A stretch of DNA of 64,000 bases, taken from assembly GCA_014651175.1 (NCBI GenBank), contig BMWJ01000004.1, positions 620,001-684,000 of the forward strand, read 5' to 3'. Positions 1 through 9,638 of this stretch are shown piece after piece (the stretch's first letter is position 1; each line of letters starts with the position of its first letter). The stretch is from Streptomyces clavifer. Lineage in GTDB: Bacteria; Actinomycetota; Actinomycetes; Streptomycetales; Streptomycetaceae. The notes beneath the pieces are model-generated. The model saw only the letters and a program-made list of their open reading frames with translations. It was not told where the DNA came from and ran no database searches. The position numbers were made by a program, and so were the translations under genes.

Positions 1-1
1 C

Positions 2-913
2 ACCGTCACCCTCGTCGGCGGCGGCGACCCCACGCTGGACAAGGCCGCGTTGCGCGGTCTGGCCGCCGACACGGCGCGCGCCCTGCGCGACAGCGGCACG
101 GGGGACGTCGAGCTGACGTACGACACGTCCAGGTACTCCGGACCCGCCCTGCACCCCATCGGCCCCAACGAGAACATCACGCCGGTCAGCGCGCTGATGG
201 TCGGCGGGGGCCGTCTCGACGGAAGCGACCGGGGCCCCGCCCCGCGCACCGACGACCCCGCGGGCGACGCCGCCCGCGCCTTCGCCGGTCTGCTCGACGA
301 CGCGGGCGTGACCACCGGGTCCGAGCCCTCCCCGGGGCGTGCCGGCAAGGGGTCCAGGACGGTGGCGACACACCTGTCGGAGCCCCTCTCCGCCCTGGTC
401 GAACGGGCCCTGGCCAACAGCGACAACGACATCGCCGAGGCACTGGTCCGCCAGACGGCCCTGAAGGCGGGTGAGCCCGCCTCCTTCGCAGGGGGTCGGC
501 GCGCCGTGACCGACCGGCTGAAGAAGCTGGGGCTGCCGCTGGCCGGCGCGAACCTCGCCGACGGCAGCGGCCTCGACCGCGCCGACAAGGTGACGGCGGG
601 CCTGCTCACCGGCCTGCTCGCGCTCGCCGCCGATCCGGACCACCCCGAGCTCCGCCCCGTCCTCACCGGCCTCCCGGTGGCCGGTTTCACCGGCACGCTC
701 GACGACCGGTACCCCGCCGACTCCCGGGGCACCGGCGTGGTCCGGGCCAAGACGGGCACCCTCACCGGGGTGAACGCCCTCGCCGGCACGGCGCTCGACG
801 CGCAGGGCCGTCTGCTCGCCTTCGCCTTCCTCGCCTCCGGCACCACATCCCCGTCCGAGGCGGAATCCACCCTGGACGCCTTGGCCACCACCCTCGTCAC
901 CGGCACCCGGTGA
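2..913 (+). CDS. dacB: D-alanyl-D-alanine carboxypeptidase/endopeptidase (PBP4 family), 5' truncated
   Basis: C-terminal part of an exported penicillin-binding protein of the PBP4 (peptidase S13) type, which trims peptidoglycan stem peptides and cross-links. The window opens inside the gene: the frame is open from base 2 and the family motif LVGGGDPTL is encoded at 11-37, so no start inside the window is credible. The SxN motif is SDN (419-427) and the KTG motif is KTGTLTGV (from 749). The catalytic SxxK motif and the signal peptide lie upstream of the window. It ends 48 bp before the next gene and is the first of a co-directional run reaching folE. Confidence 0.9.
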   Translation, partial: TVTLVGGGDPTLDKAALRGLAADTARALRDSGTGDVELTYDTSRYSGPALHPIGPNENITPVSALMVGGGRLDGSDRGPAPRTDDPAGDAARAFAGLLDDAGVTTGSEPSPGRAGKGSRTVATHLSEPLSALVERALANSDNDIAEALVRQTALKAGEPASFAGGRRAVTDRLKKLGLPLAGANLADGSGLDRADKVTAGLLTGLLALAADPDHPELRPVLTGLPVAGFTGTLDDRYPADSRGTGVVRAKTGTLTGVNALAGTALDAQGRLLAFAFLASGTTSPSEAESTLDALATTLVTGTR

Positions 914-961
914 GCGGCTGACACCCCACCACCGGACGACCACCTCACGTACGGTTGACGC

Positions 962-2107
962 ATGACGAGCATCGGTGGTGCCGAGATGGTCGACTGGAAT
1001 CTCGCGGTCGCGACCGCGACCCGACTGGTGCGGCCGGGTCCCGAGATCAGCCGCGAGGAGGCCCGCGCCGTCGTCGCGGAGCTCCGTCGGCATGCCAAGG
1101 CCTCGGAGGAGCATGTCCGTTCGTTCACCCGGATGATCCCGGAGGGGCACGAACCCGAGGACACCCCGGTCCTGGTCGTCGACCGGGCGGGCTGGATCAG
1201 GGCCAACGTCGCGGGCTTCCGCGAGCTGCTGCGCCCCCTGCTGGGGAAGATGCAGGACCGGCGGGGCGGCGGCCCCGGCGGTGCGGTGCTCGGTGCGGTC
1301 GGCGGGAAGGTGACCGGCGTCGAGCTGGGCATGCTGCTGTCGTTCCTGGCCTCCCGGGTCCTCGGGCAGTACGAGACCTTCGCCCCCGCCACCCGGGAGC
1401 TCCCGGCCTCCGCCAACGGCGGCGGCAGGCTGCTCCTGGTCGCTCCCAACATCGTCCACGTCGAACGTGAACTCGGCGTCGATCCGCACGACTTCAGGCT
1501 CTGGGTGGCCCTCCACGAGGAGACCCACCGCACCCAGTTCACCGGCGTGCCGTGGCTCCGCGACCATCTGCAGGGCGAAATCCAGTCGTTCCTCGACGAG
1601 ACCGATGTCGACCCGATGACCGTCGTGGAACGCCTCAGGGAGGCGGCCCAGTCCTTCTCGGGCGGCAGCCGCCCCGAGGGAGAGCAGGGGGACGACGGCG
1701 ACGACGGCGGGCGCAGCCTCGTCGAGATCGTCCAGACGCCCGCGCAGCGCGAGATCCTCGGCCGTCTCACCGCCGTGATGTCCCTGCTCGAAGGGCACGC
1801 GGACTTCGTGATGGACGGGGTGGGCCCCGACGTGGTGACCTCCGTCGCCGAGATCCGGGAGAAGTTCCAGCAGCGCAGGGCGCGCGGGGCGAGCCGTCTT
1901 GACCTGGCGCTGCGCAAGCTGCTGGGCCTCGACGCCAAGCTGCGTCAGTACCGCGACGGCGAGAAGTTCGTCCGGGCCGTGGTCGACGAGGTCGGGATGG
2001 ACGGCTTCAACCGGGTGTGGACCTCTCCCAACACCCTCCCCACGAAGGCGGAGATCGCGGCCCCCGCGGACTGGGTCGCGAGGGTGCACCGCAGGACGGA
2101 TTCCTGA
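962..2107 (+). CDS. Zinc-dependent metalloprotease-like protein (DUF2342, 'F420-associated' family)
   Basis: A 381-residue soluble protein of the actinobacterial DUF2342 family, often annotated as a zinc-dependent metalloprotease or as associated with coenzyme F420. An HExxH signature (HEETH, residues 185-189) is visible and is followed by a conserved acidic helical region. There is no signal peptide. The family's substrate is unknown to me, and the F420 link comes from phylogenetic co-occurrence, not from biochemistry. A TACGGT box (950-955) sits 6 nt before the ATG with no Shine-Dalgarno sequence, so the message is probably leaderless. It lies between dacB and tilS, as in other Streptomyces. 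Confidence 0.85.
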   Translation: MTSIGGAEMVDWNLAVATATRLVRPGPEISREEARAVVAELRRHAKASEEHVRSFTRMIPEGHEPEDTPVLVVDRAGWIRANVAGFRELLRPLLGKMQDRRGGGPGGAVLGAVGGKVTGVELGMLLSFLASRVLGQYETFAPATRELPASANGGGRLLLVAPNIVHVERELGVDPHDFRLWVALHEETHRTQFTGVPWLRDHLQGEIQSFLDETDVDPMTVVERLREAAQSFSGGSRPEGEQGDDGDDGGRSLVEIVQTPAQREILGRLTAVMSLLEGHADFVMDGVGPDVVTSVAEIREKFQQRRARGASRLDLALRKLLGLDAKLRQYRDGEKFVRAVVDEVGMDGFNRVWTSPNTLPTKAEIAAPADWVARVHRRTDS

Positions 2108-2297
2108 CCGCGGCCGGCGCGACGGCAGGAGGGCGCCCTCTCAATCACCCATCCGGGGGACCATAGGGGCACGGGATGGCGTGCAATGCTCGATGAACAG
2201 CTTGGCTCTGTCACCATCGACGCACTCTGAGTGACGGGACCTTCGTCCCGGCGCTCCGAGGCACACCCCCCAGAACTCCATCCGAAGGGCACCGGAC

Positions 2298-3371
2298 ATG
2301 GGTCCCCATCCTGCGGTCGCGGCGATACGCCTGGCGGTCCGCCGCGTACTCCACGACGTCGTCACCGAATACAACCGCCACACCGAACAGGCCGGGCACG
2401 CCGAGCTGGCCGAAGCCGGGGCCGGCGGCCGACGGGCCGCGCTTCCCGAACGGCCCGACACCCCGCTGGTGCTCGTCGCCTGCTCCGGGGGTGCCGATTC
2501 CATGGCGCTCGCCTCCGCACTCGCCTTCGAGTCGCGCAAACTTCCTGTCCGGGCAGGCGGCATCACCGTCGACCACGATCTCCAGCCCGGCTCCGCCCTC
2601 CGCGCGGGTGAGGTCGTCGCCCGCCTCGCCGAGATGCGACTCGACCCGGTCGAGGCCGTCGCCGTCCGCGTCGGCCGTGAGGGCGGCCCCGAGGCCGCCG
2701 CCCGTGATGCCCGCTACGCCGCGCTGGACGCCGCCGCCGAGCGCCACGGCGCCGCCGCCGTCCTCCTCGGCCACACGCGTGACGACCAGGCCGAGACCGT
2801 CCTCCTCGGCCTGGCCCGCGGCTCGGGCATCCGCTCGCTCTCCGGGATGGCCGCCGCCTCCGGCCCCGAGGGCCGCTACCGCCGCCCCTTCCTCCAACTC
2901 GACCGGCAGACCGCCCGCAAGGCCTGCATGGTCCAGTCGCTCCCCGTCTGGGACGACCCCCACAACGTCGACCCCGCCTACACCCGCTCCCGGCTGCGCC
3001 ACGAGGGCCTGCCCGCCCTGGAGAAGGCGCTGGGCAAGGGGGTCGTCGGGGCCCTCGCCCGTACCGCCCAGCTCTCCCGCGACGACGCCGACGCCCTCGA
3101 CACCTGGGCCGCCGAGGCCGCCCGCTCGGTGCGTGACGACGACGGACGGCTGGAGTGCGCCAAGCTCTCGGTCCTGCCGCCCGCGGTACGCCGCCGCGTG
3201 CTGCGACGGGCCCTGATCGAGGCCGGGTCCCCCGCCGGTTCGCTCTTCGCCCGGCACATCGAGGAAGTCGACCGGCTCATCACGGGCTGGCGGGGCCAGG
3301 GGGCCATCAACCTGCCCGGCCGCGTCGAGGCACGGCGGCAGGGTGGCAGACTGGTGATTCGGCAGAGCTGA
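2298..3371 (+). CDS. tilS: tRNA(Ile)-lysidine synthase
   Basis: Uses ATP and lysine to convert C34 of the CAU-anticodon isoleucine tRNA to lysidine, so that it reads AUA codons. The PP-loop ATPase motif SGGADS is at residues 63-68, and the [10 protein letters not shown] and [12 protein letters not shown] segments are typical of TilS. At 357 residues it is shorter than the E. coli enzyme (about 430) and has a reduced C-terminal part, as is usual in actinobacteria. A purine-rich GAAGGG precedes the ATG. It is immediately upstream of hpt, and the tilS-hpt-ftsH order is widely conserved in Gram-positive bacteria. Confidence 0.93.
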   Translation: MGPHPAVAAIRLAVRRVLHDVVTEYNRHTEQAGHAELAEAGAGGRRAALPERPDTPLVLVACSGGADSMALASALAFESRKLPVRAGGITVDHDLQPGSALRAGEVVARLAEMRLDPVEAVAVRVGREGGPEAAARDARYAALDAAAERHGAAAVLLGHTRDDQAETVLLGLARGSGIRSLSGMAAASGPEGRYRRPFLQLDRQTARKACMVQSLPVWDDPHNVDPAYTRSRLRHEGLPALEKALGKGVVGALARTAQLSRDDADALDTWAAEAARSVRDDDGRLECAKLSVLPPAVRRRVLRRALIEAGSPAGSLFARHIEEVDRLITGWRGQGAINLPGRVEARRQGGRLVIRQS

Positions 3372-3453
3372 AGCGCAAGCGGCTGACGTGCAGGCGAGAC
3401 GGCCCGTCCGGCCCGGGGAAGCCCGGGCCCGGCAGGCAGAGAAAGAGACGCGG

Positions 3454-4008
3454 GTGAACGAGAAGGACATGGGTACCGACCTTCAGTCGGTGCTCCTCAC
3501 CAAGGAAGAGATCGACGCGAAGCTCGTCGAGCTGGCCGCGAAGATCGACGCGGAGTACGCGGGCAAGGACCTGCTGATCGTCGGTGTGCTCAAGGGCGCG
3601 GTGATGGTCATGGCGGACCTGGCGCGTGCGCTGTCCACCCCCGTCACCATGGACTGGATGGCCGTCTCCTCGTACGGCGCGGGCACCCAGTCCTCGGGCG
3701 TCGTCCGGATCCTCAAGGACCTCGACACCGACATCAAGGGCAAGCACGTCCTGATCGTCGAAGACATCATCGACTCCGGTCTGACGCTGTCCTGGTTGCT
3801 GACCAACCTCGGTTCGCGTGAGCCGGCGAGCCTGGAGGTCTGCACGCTCCTGCGCAAGCCGGACGCCGCGAAGGTCGCGATCGACGTGAAGTGGGTCGGC
3901 TTCGACATCCCCAACGAGTTCGTCGTCGGCTACGGGCTGGACTACGCGGAGAAGTACCGCAACCTCCCCTTCGTCGGCACGCTCGCCCCGCACGTGTACG
4001 GCGGCTGA
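3454..4008 (+). CDS. hpt: Hypoxanthine phosphoribosyltransferase
   Basis: Purine-salvage enzyme that joins hypoxanthine (or guanine) to PRPP to give IMP (or GMP). The PRPP-binding loop [11 protein letters not shown] and the purine-pocket segment [19 protein letters not shown] are visible. The GTG at 3454 is chosen because GAAAGAG lies 7 nt upstream and the resulting 184 residues match family length; ATG 3469 is an alternative. The frame is also open upstream to an ATG at 3388, but that extension is Arg/Pro-rich and unlike the family. It lies 82 bp after tilS and 207 bp before ftsH. Confidence 0.95.
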   Translation: MNEKDMGTDLQSVLLTKEEIDAKLVELAAKIDAEYAGKDLLIVGVLKGAVMVMADLARALSTPVTMDWMAVSSYGAGTQSSGVVRILKDLDTDIKGKHVLIVEDIIDSGLTLSWLLTNLGSREPASLEVCTLLRKPDAAKVAIDVKWVGFDIPNEFVVGYGLDYAEKYRNLPFVGTLAPHVYGG

Positions 4009-4215
4009 GACCCGCCCCTACGGTCCCGGCCGAACCCGGTCGGACTCCGGGGAACCCTCACCGCCCTCCCGCCGTTGGAGCCTTCGAAGGCGGGTTTGTC
4101 GGACGTCCCCTGCGGTCGCGGGTGACAATGCTGGGGTACCGTCCGAAGAACAGTCTTTTCTCACAGCAGCATTTACCTACGGGCAGGAGGGACGGGGCGA
4201 CTTCGCTCCGTATGG

Positions 4216-6276
4216 ATGGACGTGAAGCGATACTTCCGTGGGCCGGTCATGTGGATCGTGCTGGCCGTCCTCGCCGTGGTCGTGTTGATGCAGGTCGTCG
4301 GCTCGTCCGGCGGCTACAAGACGGTGGACACCGGCAAGGTGATCCAGGCGATCAGCAAGGACCAGGTGGAGCAGGCCAAGCTGACCACCGGTGACGAACA
4401 GATTCTCAAGATCGAGCTGAAGGACGGCCAGAAGCTCAAGGGCGAGTCCGGCAGCAAGTTCCAGGCGAGCTATATCGGTAACCAGGGCGTCGAACTGGCC
4501 GACACGCTGCAGCAGAAGTTCGAGAGCGGTGACATCGAGAAGGGTTACACCGTCTCGCCGTCGAAGCAGTCCCCGTTCGTCTCGATCCTCCTCTCGTTGC
4601 TGCCCTTCGTCCTGATCGTCGTCGTCTTCCTGTTTCTGATGAACCAGATGCAGGGTGGCGGCTCCAAGGTCATGCAGTTCGGCAAGTCCAAGGCCAAGCT
4701 GATCACCAAGGACACGCCGAAGACGACCTTCGCCGACGTGGCGGGGTCGGACGAGGCCGTCGAGGAACTGTACGAGATCAAGGAATTCCTCCAGGAGCCG
4801 GCGAAGTTCCAGGCCGTCGGCGCCAAGATCCCCAAGGGCGTCCTGCTGTACGGGCCGCCCGGTACGGGCAAGACCCTGCTCGCTCGCGCAGTCGCGGGTG
4901 AAGCGGGAGTTCCGTTCTACTCGATCTCCGGGTCCGACTTCGTCGAGATGTTCGTCGGTGTCGGTGCCTCGCGAGTCCGGGACCTCTTCGAGCAGGCCAA
5001 GGCGAACGCTCCGGCGATCGTCTTCGTCGACGAGATCGACGCCGTGGGCCGGCACCGCGGTGCCGGTATGGGCGGCGGTCACGACGAGCGCGAGCAGACG
5101 CTCAACCAGCTGCTCGTCGAGATGGACGGATTCGACGTGAAGGGCGGCGTCATCCTGATCGCCGCCACGAACCGTCCGGACATCCTGGACCCGGCGCTGC
5201 TGCGTCCCGGACGCTTCGACCGGCAGATCGCCGTCGACCGCCCGGACATGCAGGGCCGCCTGGAGATCCTCAAGGTGCACCAGAAGGGCAAGCCGGTCGC
5301 CCCCGACGTCGACCTCAACGCGGTCGCCCGTCGTACGCCCGGCTTCACCGGTGCCGATCTGTCGAACGTGCTGAACGAAGCTGCGCTCCTCACGGCGCGC
5401 AGCAACAAGAAGCTGATCGACAACAGCATGCTCGACGAGGCCATCGACCGCGTCGTGGCGGGTCCGCAGAAGCGGACCCGGATCATGTCCGAGAAGGAAA
5501 AGAAGATCACCGCGTACCACGAGGGCGGACACGCCCTGGTCGCGGCGGCCTCGCCCCAGTCGGACCCGGTCCACAAGATCACGATCCTCTCCCGCGGCCG
5601 CGCCCTCGGTTACACGATGGTGCTCCCGGAAGAGGACAAGTACTCCACGACGCGCAACGAGATGCTCGACCAGCTGGCGTACATGCTGGGCGGGCGCGCG
5701 GCGGAGGAGCTGGTCTTCCACGACCCGACCACCGGTGCCGCGAACGACATCGAGAAGGCCACAGCCACGGCCCGCGCGATGGTCACGCAGTACGGCATGA
5801 CCGAGCGCCTCGGCGCGATCAAGTTCGGCGGCGACAACACCGAGCCCTTCGTGGGCCGGGAGATGGGCCACCAGCGCGACTACTCGGAAGAGGTCGCGGC
5901 GCTCGTCGACGAAGAGGTCAAGAAGCTCATCGAGACCGCGCACAACGACGCGTGGGAGATTCTCGTCGAGAATCGCGACATCCTCGACGCCCTGGTCCTC
6001 GAGCTCCTCGAGAAGGAGACGCTCAACAAGGACCAGATCGCCGAGATCTTCGCCCCGATCGTGAAGCGTCCGGCCCGGCCGGCGTGGACCGGTTCGGCCC
6101 GGCGCACGCCTTCGACGCGTCCGCCGGTGCTGTCTCCGAAGGAGCTGGCCCTCACCAACGGCTCGACCACCGCCAATGGTTCGGCCGCCCCTGCGGAGAT
6201 CGCTCCGAAGGACATCACGTCGAAGGACCTCGGTACGTCCACGGAAGCCCTTCCGGAGGAGCGTCCCGAGAGCTAG
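4216..6276 (+). CDS. ftsH: ATP-dependent zinc metalloprotease FtsH
   Basis: Membrane-anchored AAA+ protease that extracts and degrades misfolded membrane proteins and some regulators. It has two N-terminal transmembrane segments (about residues 9-28 and 115-138) around a small extracytoplasmic domain. The AAA module carries Walker A GPPGTGKT near residue 213, Walker B IVFVDEID, and the second-region-of-homology arginines. The M41 protease domain has HEGGH near residue 435. The Ser/Thr/Pro-rich tail is typical of Streptomyces. A clear AGGAGG (4185-4190) lies about 20 nt from the ATG, unusually far, so the true start is slightly uncertain. A bulged hairpin follows the gene. Confidence 0.96.
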   Translation: MDVKRYFRGPVMWIVLAVLAVVVLMQVVGSSGGYKTVDTGKVIQAISKDQVEQAKLTTGDEQILKIELKDGQKLKGESGSKFQASYIGNQGVELADTLQQKFESGDIEKGYTVSPSKQSPFVSILLSLLPFVLIVVVFLFLMNQMQGGGSKVMQFGKSKAKLITKDTPKTTFADVAGSDEAVEELYEIKEFLQEPAKFQAVGAKIPKGVLLYGPPGTGKTLLARAVAGEAGVPFYSISGSDFVEMFVGVGASRVRDLFEQAKANAPAIVFVDEIDAVGRHRGAGMGGGHDEREQTLNQLLVEMDGFDVKGGVILIAATNRPDILDPALLRPGRFDRQIAVDRPDMQGRLEILKVHQKGKPVAPDVDLNAVARRTPGFTGADLSNVLNEAALLTARSNKKLIDNSMLDEAIDRVVAGPQKRTRIMSEKEKKITAYHEGGHALVAAASPQSDPVHKITILSRGRALGYTMVLPEEDKYSTTRNEMLDQLAYMLGGRAAEELVFHDPTTGAANDIEKATATARAMVTQYGMTERLGAIKFGGDNTEPFVGREMGHQRDYSEEVAALVDEEVKKLIETAHNDAWEILVENRDILDALVLELLEKETLNKDQIAEIFAPIVKRPARPAWTGSARRTPSTRPPVLSPKELALTNGSTTANGSAAPAEIAPKDITSKDLGTSTEALPEERPES

Positions 6277-6336
6277 CCCCCCTGCCCGACCCGGTGTGGC
6301 CCCTGTCACGGGTGCAGCACCGGGCCTGGAATGGAT

Positions 6337-6373
6337 GCCGCGCCCCCCAGGTTCTAGCCTGTGGGGGCGCGGC
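6337..6373 (+). terminator. Hairpin between ftsH and folE
   Basis: A GC-rich stem (arms 6337-6351 and 6358-6373, one base bulged, loop TCTAG region) lies 60 bp after the ftsH stop and is followed by ACTTTCG. It is a probable intrinsic terminator or attenuator separating ftsH from folE, whose start is at 6445. Streptomyces terminators often lack a long U tract. Confidence 0.6.
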
Positions 6374-6444
6374 ACTTTCGTGTGCCCGCGTCGTGCCTGC
6401 CGTTCTCCTGGGCGCAGGTGACAGCACAGAGGAACGAGGCACAG

Positions 6445-7050
6445 ATGACCGACCCGGTGACGCTCGACGGGCAGGGTTCGATCGGCGTATTCGACGAGAA
6501 GCGGGCCGAGTCGGCCGTACGTGAGCTCCTCATCGCGGTCGGGGAGGACCCGGACCGTGAAGGGCTGCGCGAGACGCCGGGCCGGGTGGCGCGTGCGTAC
6601 AAGGAGATATTCGCGGGCCTCTACCAGGAACCCGAGGACGTCCTGACGACGACGTTCGACCTCGGCCACGACGAGATGGTGCTGGTCAAGGACATCGAGG
6701 TGTTCAGTACCTGTGAGCACCACCTGGTGCCCTTCCGCGGTGTCGCGCACGTGGGGTACATCCCCGCGACCAGCGGAAAGATCACAGGGCTGTCCAAGCT
6801 GGCCCGGCTGGTCGACGTGTACGCCCGGCGCCCCCAGGTGCAGGAGCGGCTCACCACCCAGATCGCCGAGTCCCTGATGGCCATCCTGGAGCCGCGCGGG
6901 GTCATCGTGGTCATCGAGTGCGAGCACATGTGCATGTCGATGCGGGGCATCCGCAAGCCCGGAGCCAAGACGCTCACGTCCGCCGTCCGCGGCCAGCTGC
7001 GCGACTCCGCCACGCGCGCGGAGGCGATGAGCCTCATCATGGCGCGCTGA
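6445..7050 (+). CDS. folE: GTP cyclohydrolase I (FolE)
   Basis: Catalyses the first committed step of folate synthesis, GTP to 7,8-dihydroneopterin triphosphate plus formate. The zinc ligands are in [10 protein letters not shown] and in ECEHMCMS, and the family motif [20 protein letters not shown] is present. The ATG at 6445 (201 residues) is preferred over in-frame upstream codons because GAGG lies 5 nt before it and the length fits the family. Later enzymes of the pathway (folP, folB, folK) are on the opposite strand just downstream, so the folate genes form a convergent cluster. Confidence 0.95.
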   Translation: MTDPVTLDGQGSIGVFDEKRAESAVRELLIAVGEDPDREGLRETPGRVARAYKEIFAGLYQEPEDVLTTTFDLGHDEMVLVKDIEVFSTCEHHLVPFRGVAHVGYIPATSGKITGLSKLARLVDVYARRPQVQERLTTQIAESLMAILEPRGVIVVIECEHMCMSMRGIRKPGAKTLTSAVRGQLRDSATRAEAMSLIMAR

Positions 7051-7457
7051 ACAGGCGGGGGGTGTGCGGGACCGACGGGTCGGGGCCGCCGCGGAGCTCC
7101 CTTGCAGGTGAACGGCCTCCCGGCCGGATCCCTGAGGCGCGGACGCCCCCGGTCGTCTGCCCGCCGCAGTACCGGCGACGGCCGTGGAGGGGTGCGCGAG
7201 GCATTTCGGGGGCCCGCCGACACGAGGCGTGAGGCCGGGCCGGCAGGCCGGAACGTCTCGGCGCAGGTCCGGCGCGAGGTCTTCGCGTGCCGGGCCGGTG
7301 AACTCGGGGGTCGGGGCCTGGATGCCCCCCGGGAGGGAGGACGCGTTCCTTCAGGAGCTCGTGGATCGACGCGAGGACGGCCGGGTGCGCCGGCGCCGCG
7401 TTCCACGAACCCGGCGGTCGCGGCACTCCGGTCGAGAGCCCGGCGGGCCAGGGCCTG
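7051..7457. other. Gap without a recognisable gene (folE / DUF3180 convergence)
   Basis: A 407-bp stretch between the convergent ends of folE and the DUF3180 gene. Open frames exist on both strands, but they encode Arg/Ala/Gly/Pro-rich low-complexity peptides and have no ribosome binding sites. A small hairpin CCGAC-GG-GTCGG (7071-7082) could help end folE transcription. I see no RNA gene or repeat here. Confidence 0.5.
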
Positions 7458-7940
7458 CTAGGCCGCTGCCGCGCTCCTGTCGTCGTCCCTGTCCTCCGGG
7501 AGCCTGCAGACGCGCTCCAGGAAGACCGCGGCGGCGACGACGGCGATGCCGGCCACGACCGCACTCCCGGCGTAGATCGCCTGATCGCGCCGGGGCGGGA
7601 TGTCGAGGTAGCCGAGCAGGAAGACGCCCGCACCGCCGTACATCCCCGCGACCAGCGCCGCGACGAGCGCACTCGCCTGGCCGAAGACCACGGCACGCGC
7701 CGCCATCAGGGGCTCGACGCCCTTGGCCCCCGGTCGGCGCTCCCGCTGGGCGCGCAGGCGGGCCCTGATCGACAGGGCCGTGGCCAGCAGCACCACGGCG
7801 ATCACCGCGAGCACGACGGACGCCGCGAGCGGCACGCTCGGCAAGGTCCCCAAGGAGTCCCAGAGGCGGGCTGCTGCCCAGGACAGCACGCCGGCTCCGG
7901 CGAAGAGTCCGGCCAGGAGGCCGAGCCGTAGTTGCTTCAC
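7458..7940 (-). CDS. DUF3180 membrane protein
   Basis: A 160-residue integral membrane protein with four predicted hydrophobic segments (about residues 5-25, 35-57, 82-107 and 118-142) separated by a basic loop. It matches the actinobacterial DUF3180 family, which regularly follows folK; no function has been assigned. It starts with GTG 55 bp after the folK stop and is probably the last gene of the folP-NTF2-folB-folK operon. Its place in the operon may reflect co-expression only. Confidence 0.8.
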   Translation of the reverse strand: MKQLRLGLLAGLFAGAGVLSWAAARLWDSLGTLPSVPLAASVVLAVIAVVLLATALSIRARLRAQRERRPGAKGVEPLMAARAVVFGQASALVAALVAGMYGGAGVFLLGYLDIPPRRDQAIYAGSAVVAGIAVVAAAVFLERVCRLPEDRDDDRSAAAA

Positions 7941-7995
7941 CGAGAGTGCCGCCCTTCGCCGCCGTTGCCGTGTCGTTCGTCCTTGAGCCTAACGA

Positions 7996-8607
7996 CTACT
8001 CGGGCAGGCGGAGTTCCAGGTCGGCCCGGGGGAGTACCCCGTCGCGCCCGATGTCGGCCAGCAGGTCGGCGACCGGTCCGGAACCGGGCAGCTGGGCCTC
8101 GGGATCCACGTCGTACCAGGGGGCGAGAACGAACGCGCGTTCGTGGGCCCGCGGGTGCGGAAGGGTGAGCAGTGGGTCGTCGGAGACCACATCGGCGTAC
8201 GCCACGATGTCGACGTCGATGGTGCGCGGTCCCCAGCGCTCCTCACGGACCCGGTCGAAGGCCTCTTCGATGGCCTGGCCGCGCTCCAGCAGCGAGGACG
8301 GAGGCAGGGTCGTCTTCACGACGACCACCGCGTTGAAGTAGGAGGGCTGGGAGCCGGGGTCCACGCCCCACGGCTCGGTCTCGTACACCGGGGAGACCGC
8401 CTTGACCCGTAGGCCGGGGGTGTCCTCCAGGGCGTCGATGGCGCCCTGGAGGGTCTCCAGCCTGTTGCCGAGGTTGGAGCCCAGGGAGATCACGGCCCGT
8501 TTGGGGTTGGAGAGGGTGACGTCCGCCGCGTCCACCTGCTCGACGACGGCGGCCGGAACCGGCTGTACGGTCGGGTCGCTCTGCCCCTCGGTGGAAAATG
8601 CAGTCAT
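7996..8607 (-). CDS. folK: 6-hydroxymethyl-7,8-dihydropterin pyrophosphokinase
   Basis: Transfers pyrophosphate from ATP to 6-hydroxymethyl-dihydropterin, making the substrate of FolP. The pterin/ATP-binding segments SLGSNLGNRLETL, SPVYETEPWG and GPRTIDVDIVAY are all present; the final DxD aspartates bind magnesium. The ATG at 8605-8607 overlaps the TGA of folB (ATGA), so the two are translationally coupled. This start gives 203 residues with a Ser/Thr-rich N-terminal extension of about 40 residues ahead of the kinase core. Longer in-frame extensions run into folB and are His/Arg-rich and implausible. Confidence 0.94.
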   Translation of the reverse strand: MTAFSTEGQSDPTVQPVPAAVVEQVDAADVTLSNPKRAVISLGSNLGNRLETLQGAIDALEDTPGLRVKAVSPVYETEPWGVDPGSQPSYFNAVVVVKTTLPPSSLLERGQAIEEAFDRVREERWGPRTIDVDIVAYADVVSDDPLLTLPHPRAHERAFVLAPWYDVDPEAQLPGSGPVADLLADIGRDGVLPRADLELRLPE

Positions 8608-8963
8608 GCTCGGCTCCGGGTGATGGTGATGGTCACGTCGTCGAAGGGGACGGTGATCGGCGCGTCCGGCTTGTGGACGACGACCTCGACCTCCTCGACC
8701 CCTTCGTGCTTGAGGCACTGCTGCGCGATGCGTTCCGCGAGGGTCTCGATCAGATCGACGGGTTCACCCTTGACGACGCCGACGACCTCCTCCGCCACCA
8801 CGCCGTAGTGCACGGTCTTCGTGAGGTCGTCCGCGGCTGCCGCGGGGCGGGTGTCGAGGCCGAGCACCAGGTCGACGATGAAGGTCTGGCCCTCTTCCCG
8901 CTCCCGGGGGAAGACACCATGGTGCCCACGGGCCTTGAGGCCGCGCAGCGCGACACGATCCAC
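8604..8963 (-). CDS. folB: Dihydroneopterin aldolase
   Basis: Cleaves 7,8-dihydroneopterin to 6-hydroxymethyl-dihydropterin and glycolaldehyde. At 119 residues it has the usual single-domain tunnel-fold length, with VDRVALRGLKARGHHGVFP at the N-terminus and the conserved KPDAPI segment near the C-terminus. The GTG at 8961-8963 is chosen because AGGAG lies 7 nt upstream and the sequence begins exactly where the family does; a longer frame reaches 8999. It overlaps folK by ATGA. A 192-bp gap separates it from the NTF2-fold gene, so it may also have its own promoter. Confidence 0.94.
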   Translation of the reverse strand: MDRVALRGLKARGHHGVFPREREEGQTFIVDLVLGLDTRPAAAADDLTKTVHYGVVAEEVVGVVKGEPVDLIETLAERIAQQCLKHEGVEEVEVVVHKPDAPITVPFDDVTITITRSRA

Positions 8964-9155
8964 GCGAATCACTCCTGCTGTTCGTTGGTCCGGCGGCACC
9001 CGGCCGCGTGCGGGCGGAGAGGTGCCGTCTTTCGAATCTACCCGTGAGCACCGACAGTTCCCGCCCGCGGGGACGCGGGCCGGCCGGGCGCGAGGCCGGT
9101 AGCCGCGTATACCCCGCGATCCGGCGGTCCAATCCCCTTTCGGGGTCCTACCCGC

Positions 9156-9638
9156 TCAGGACGGGGACTCCTCGTCGTCCTCCTCGCCGGTCTCGGCCAG
9201 TACGGGCGAACCGTGGTGGGACCAGAGCTTCCAGCCGTCAGGTGTGCGGCGGAACACGTTGGTGGCGACGACGAGCTGGCCGACCAGTGGGCCCAGCGCG
9301 TCACCCTCCTCCGCGGGACCGCCGCTGAGGATGTTCTCGGTGCAGGTCACCAGTGCGGTGTCCCCGGTCATCGCGACCCCGACGTCGGTCAGGAAGAACT
9401 GGATGTACTCGGTGTTCGCCATGATCAGCGCATAGCTGCGCAGCACCTCGCCGCGGCCCGTGAGCACCGGCCAGCCCGGGTGGACGCAGGAGACGGTGAG
9501 GTCCTCGCCCGGCAGCCAGAGCCCGGAGAGTTCCTCGAAGTCGCCGCGTTCCATCGCCTCGTAGAAGGCGGTGTTGGCCTGTTCGACGGCCCGGATGTCG
9601 GCGGCGGCCGCCTCGTGCTCGTCGTGTGCGGAGCTCAC
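9156..9638 (-). CDS. NTF2-fold (SnoaL/DUF4440-like) protein in the folate operon
   Basis: A 160-residue protein with the cone-shaped NTF2 fold pattern: an N-terminal helix (VEQANTAFYEAMERGD), then LSGLWLPGEDLTVSCVHPGW, then curved beta strands ending LWSHHGSPV. Such folds serve as enzymes or ligand-binding domains, and no catalytic assignment is possible from sequence. It begins with a GTG whose last two bases overlap the folP TGA (GTGA), so it is translationally coupled to folP and sits between folP and folB. This invites a role in pterin chemistry, but that is inference. The tail is acidic (EEDDEESPS). Confidence 0.75.
   Translation of the reverse strand: MSSAHDEHEAAAADIRAVEQANTAFYEAMERGDFEELSGLWLPGEDLTVSCVHPGWPVLTGRGEVLRSYALIMANTEYIQFFLTDVGVAMTGDTALVTCTENILSGGPAEEGDALGPLVGQLVVATNVFRRTPDGWKLWSHHGSPVLAETGEEDDEESPS

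Noticed and set aside
4201-4211. Earlier ftsH start or a short leader peptide using AGGAGG at 4185-4190
   Set aside because: No in-frame start codon at the proper distance extends ftsH, and ATG 4212 is in another frame. The conserved [10 protein letters not shown] start supports 4216.
7102-7461. 119-codon frame in the folE/DUF3180 gap
   Set aside because: Low-complexity Arg/Ala/Gly composition, no start signals, and it runs to the end of the DUF3180 gene on the other strand.
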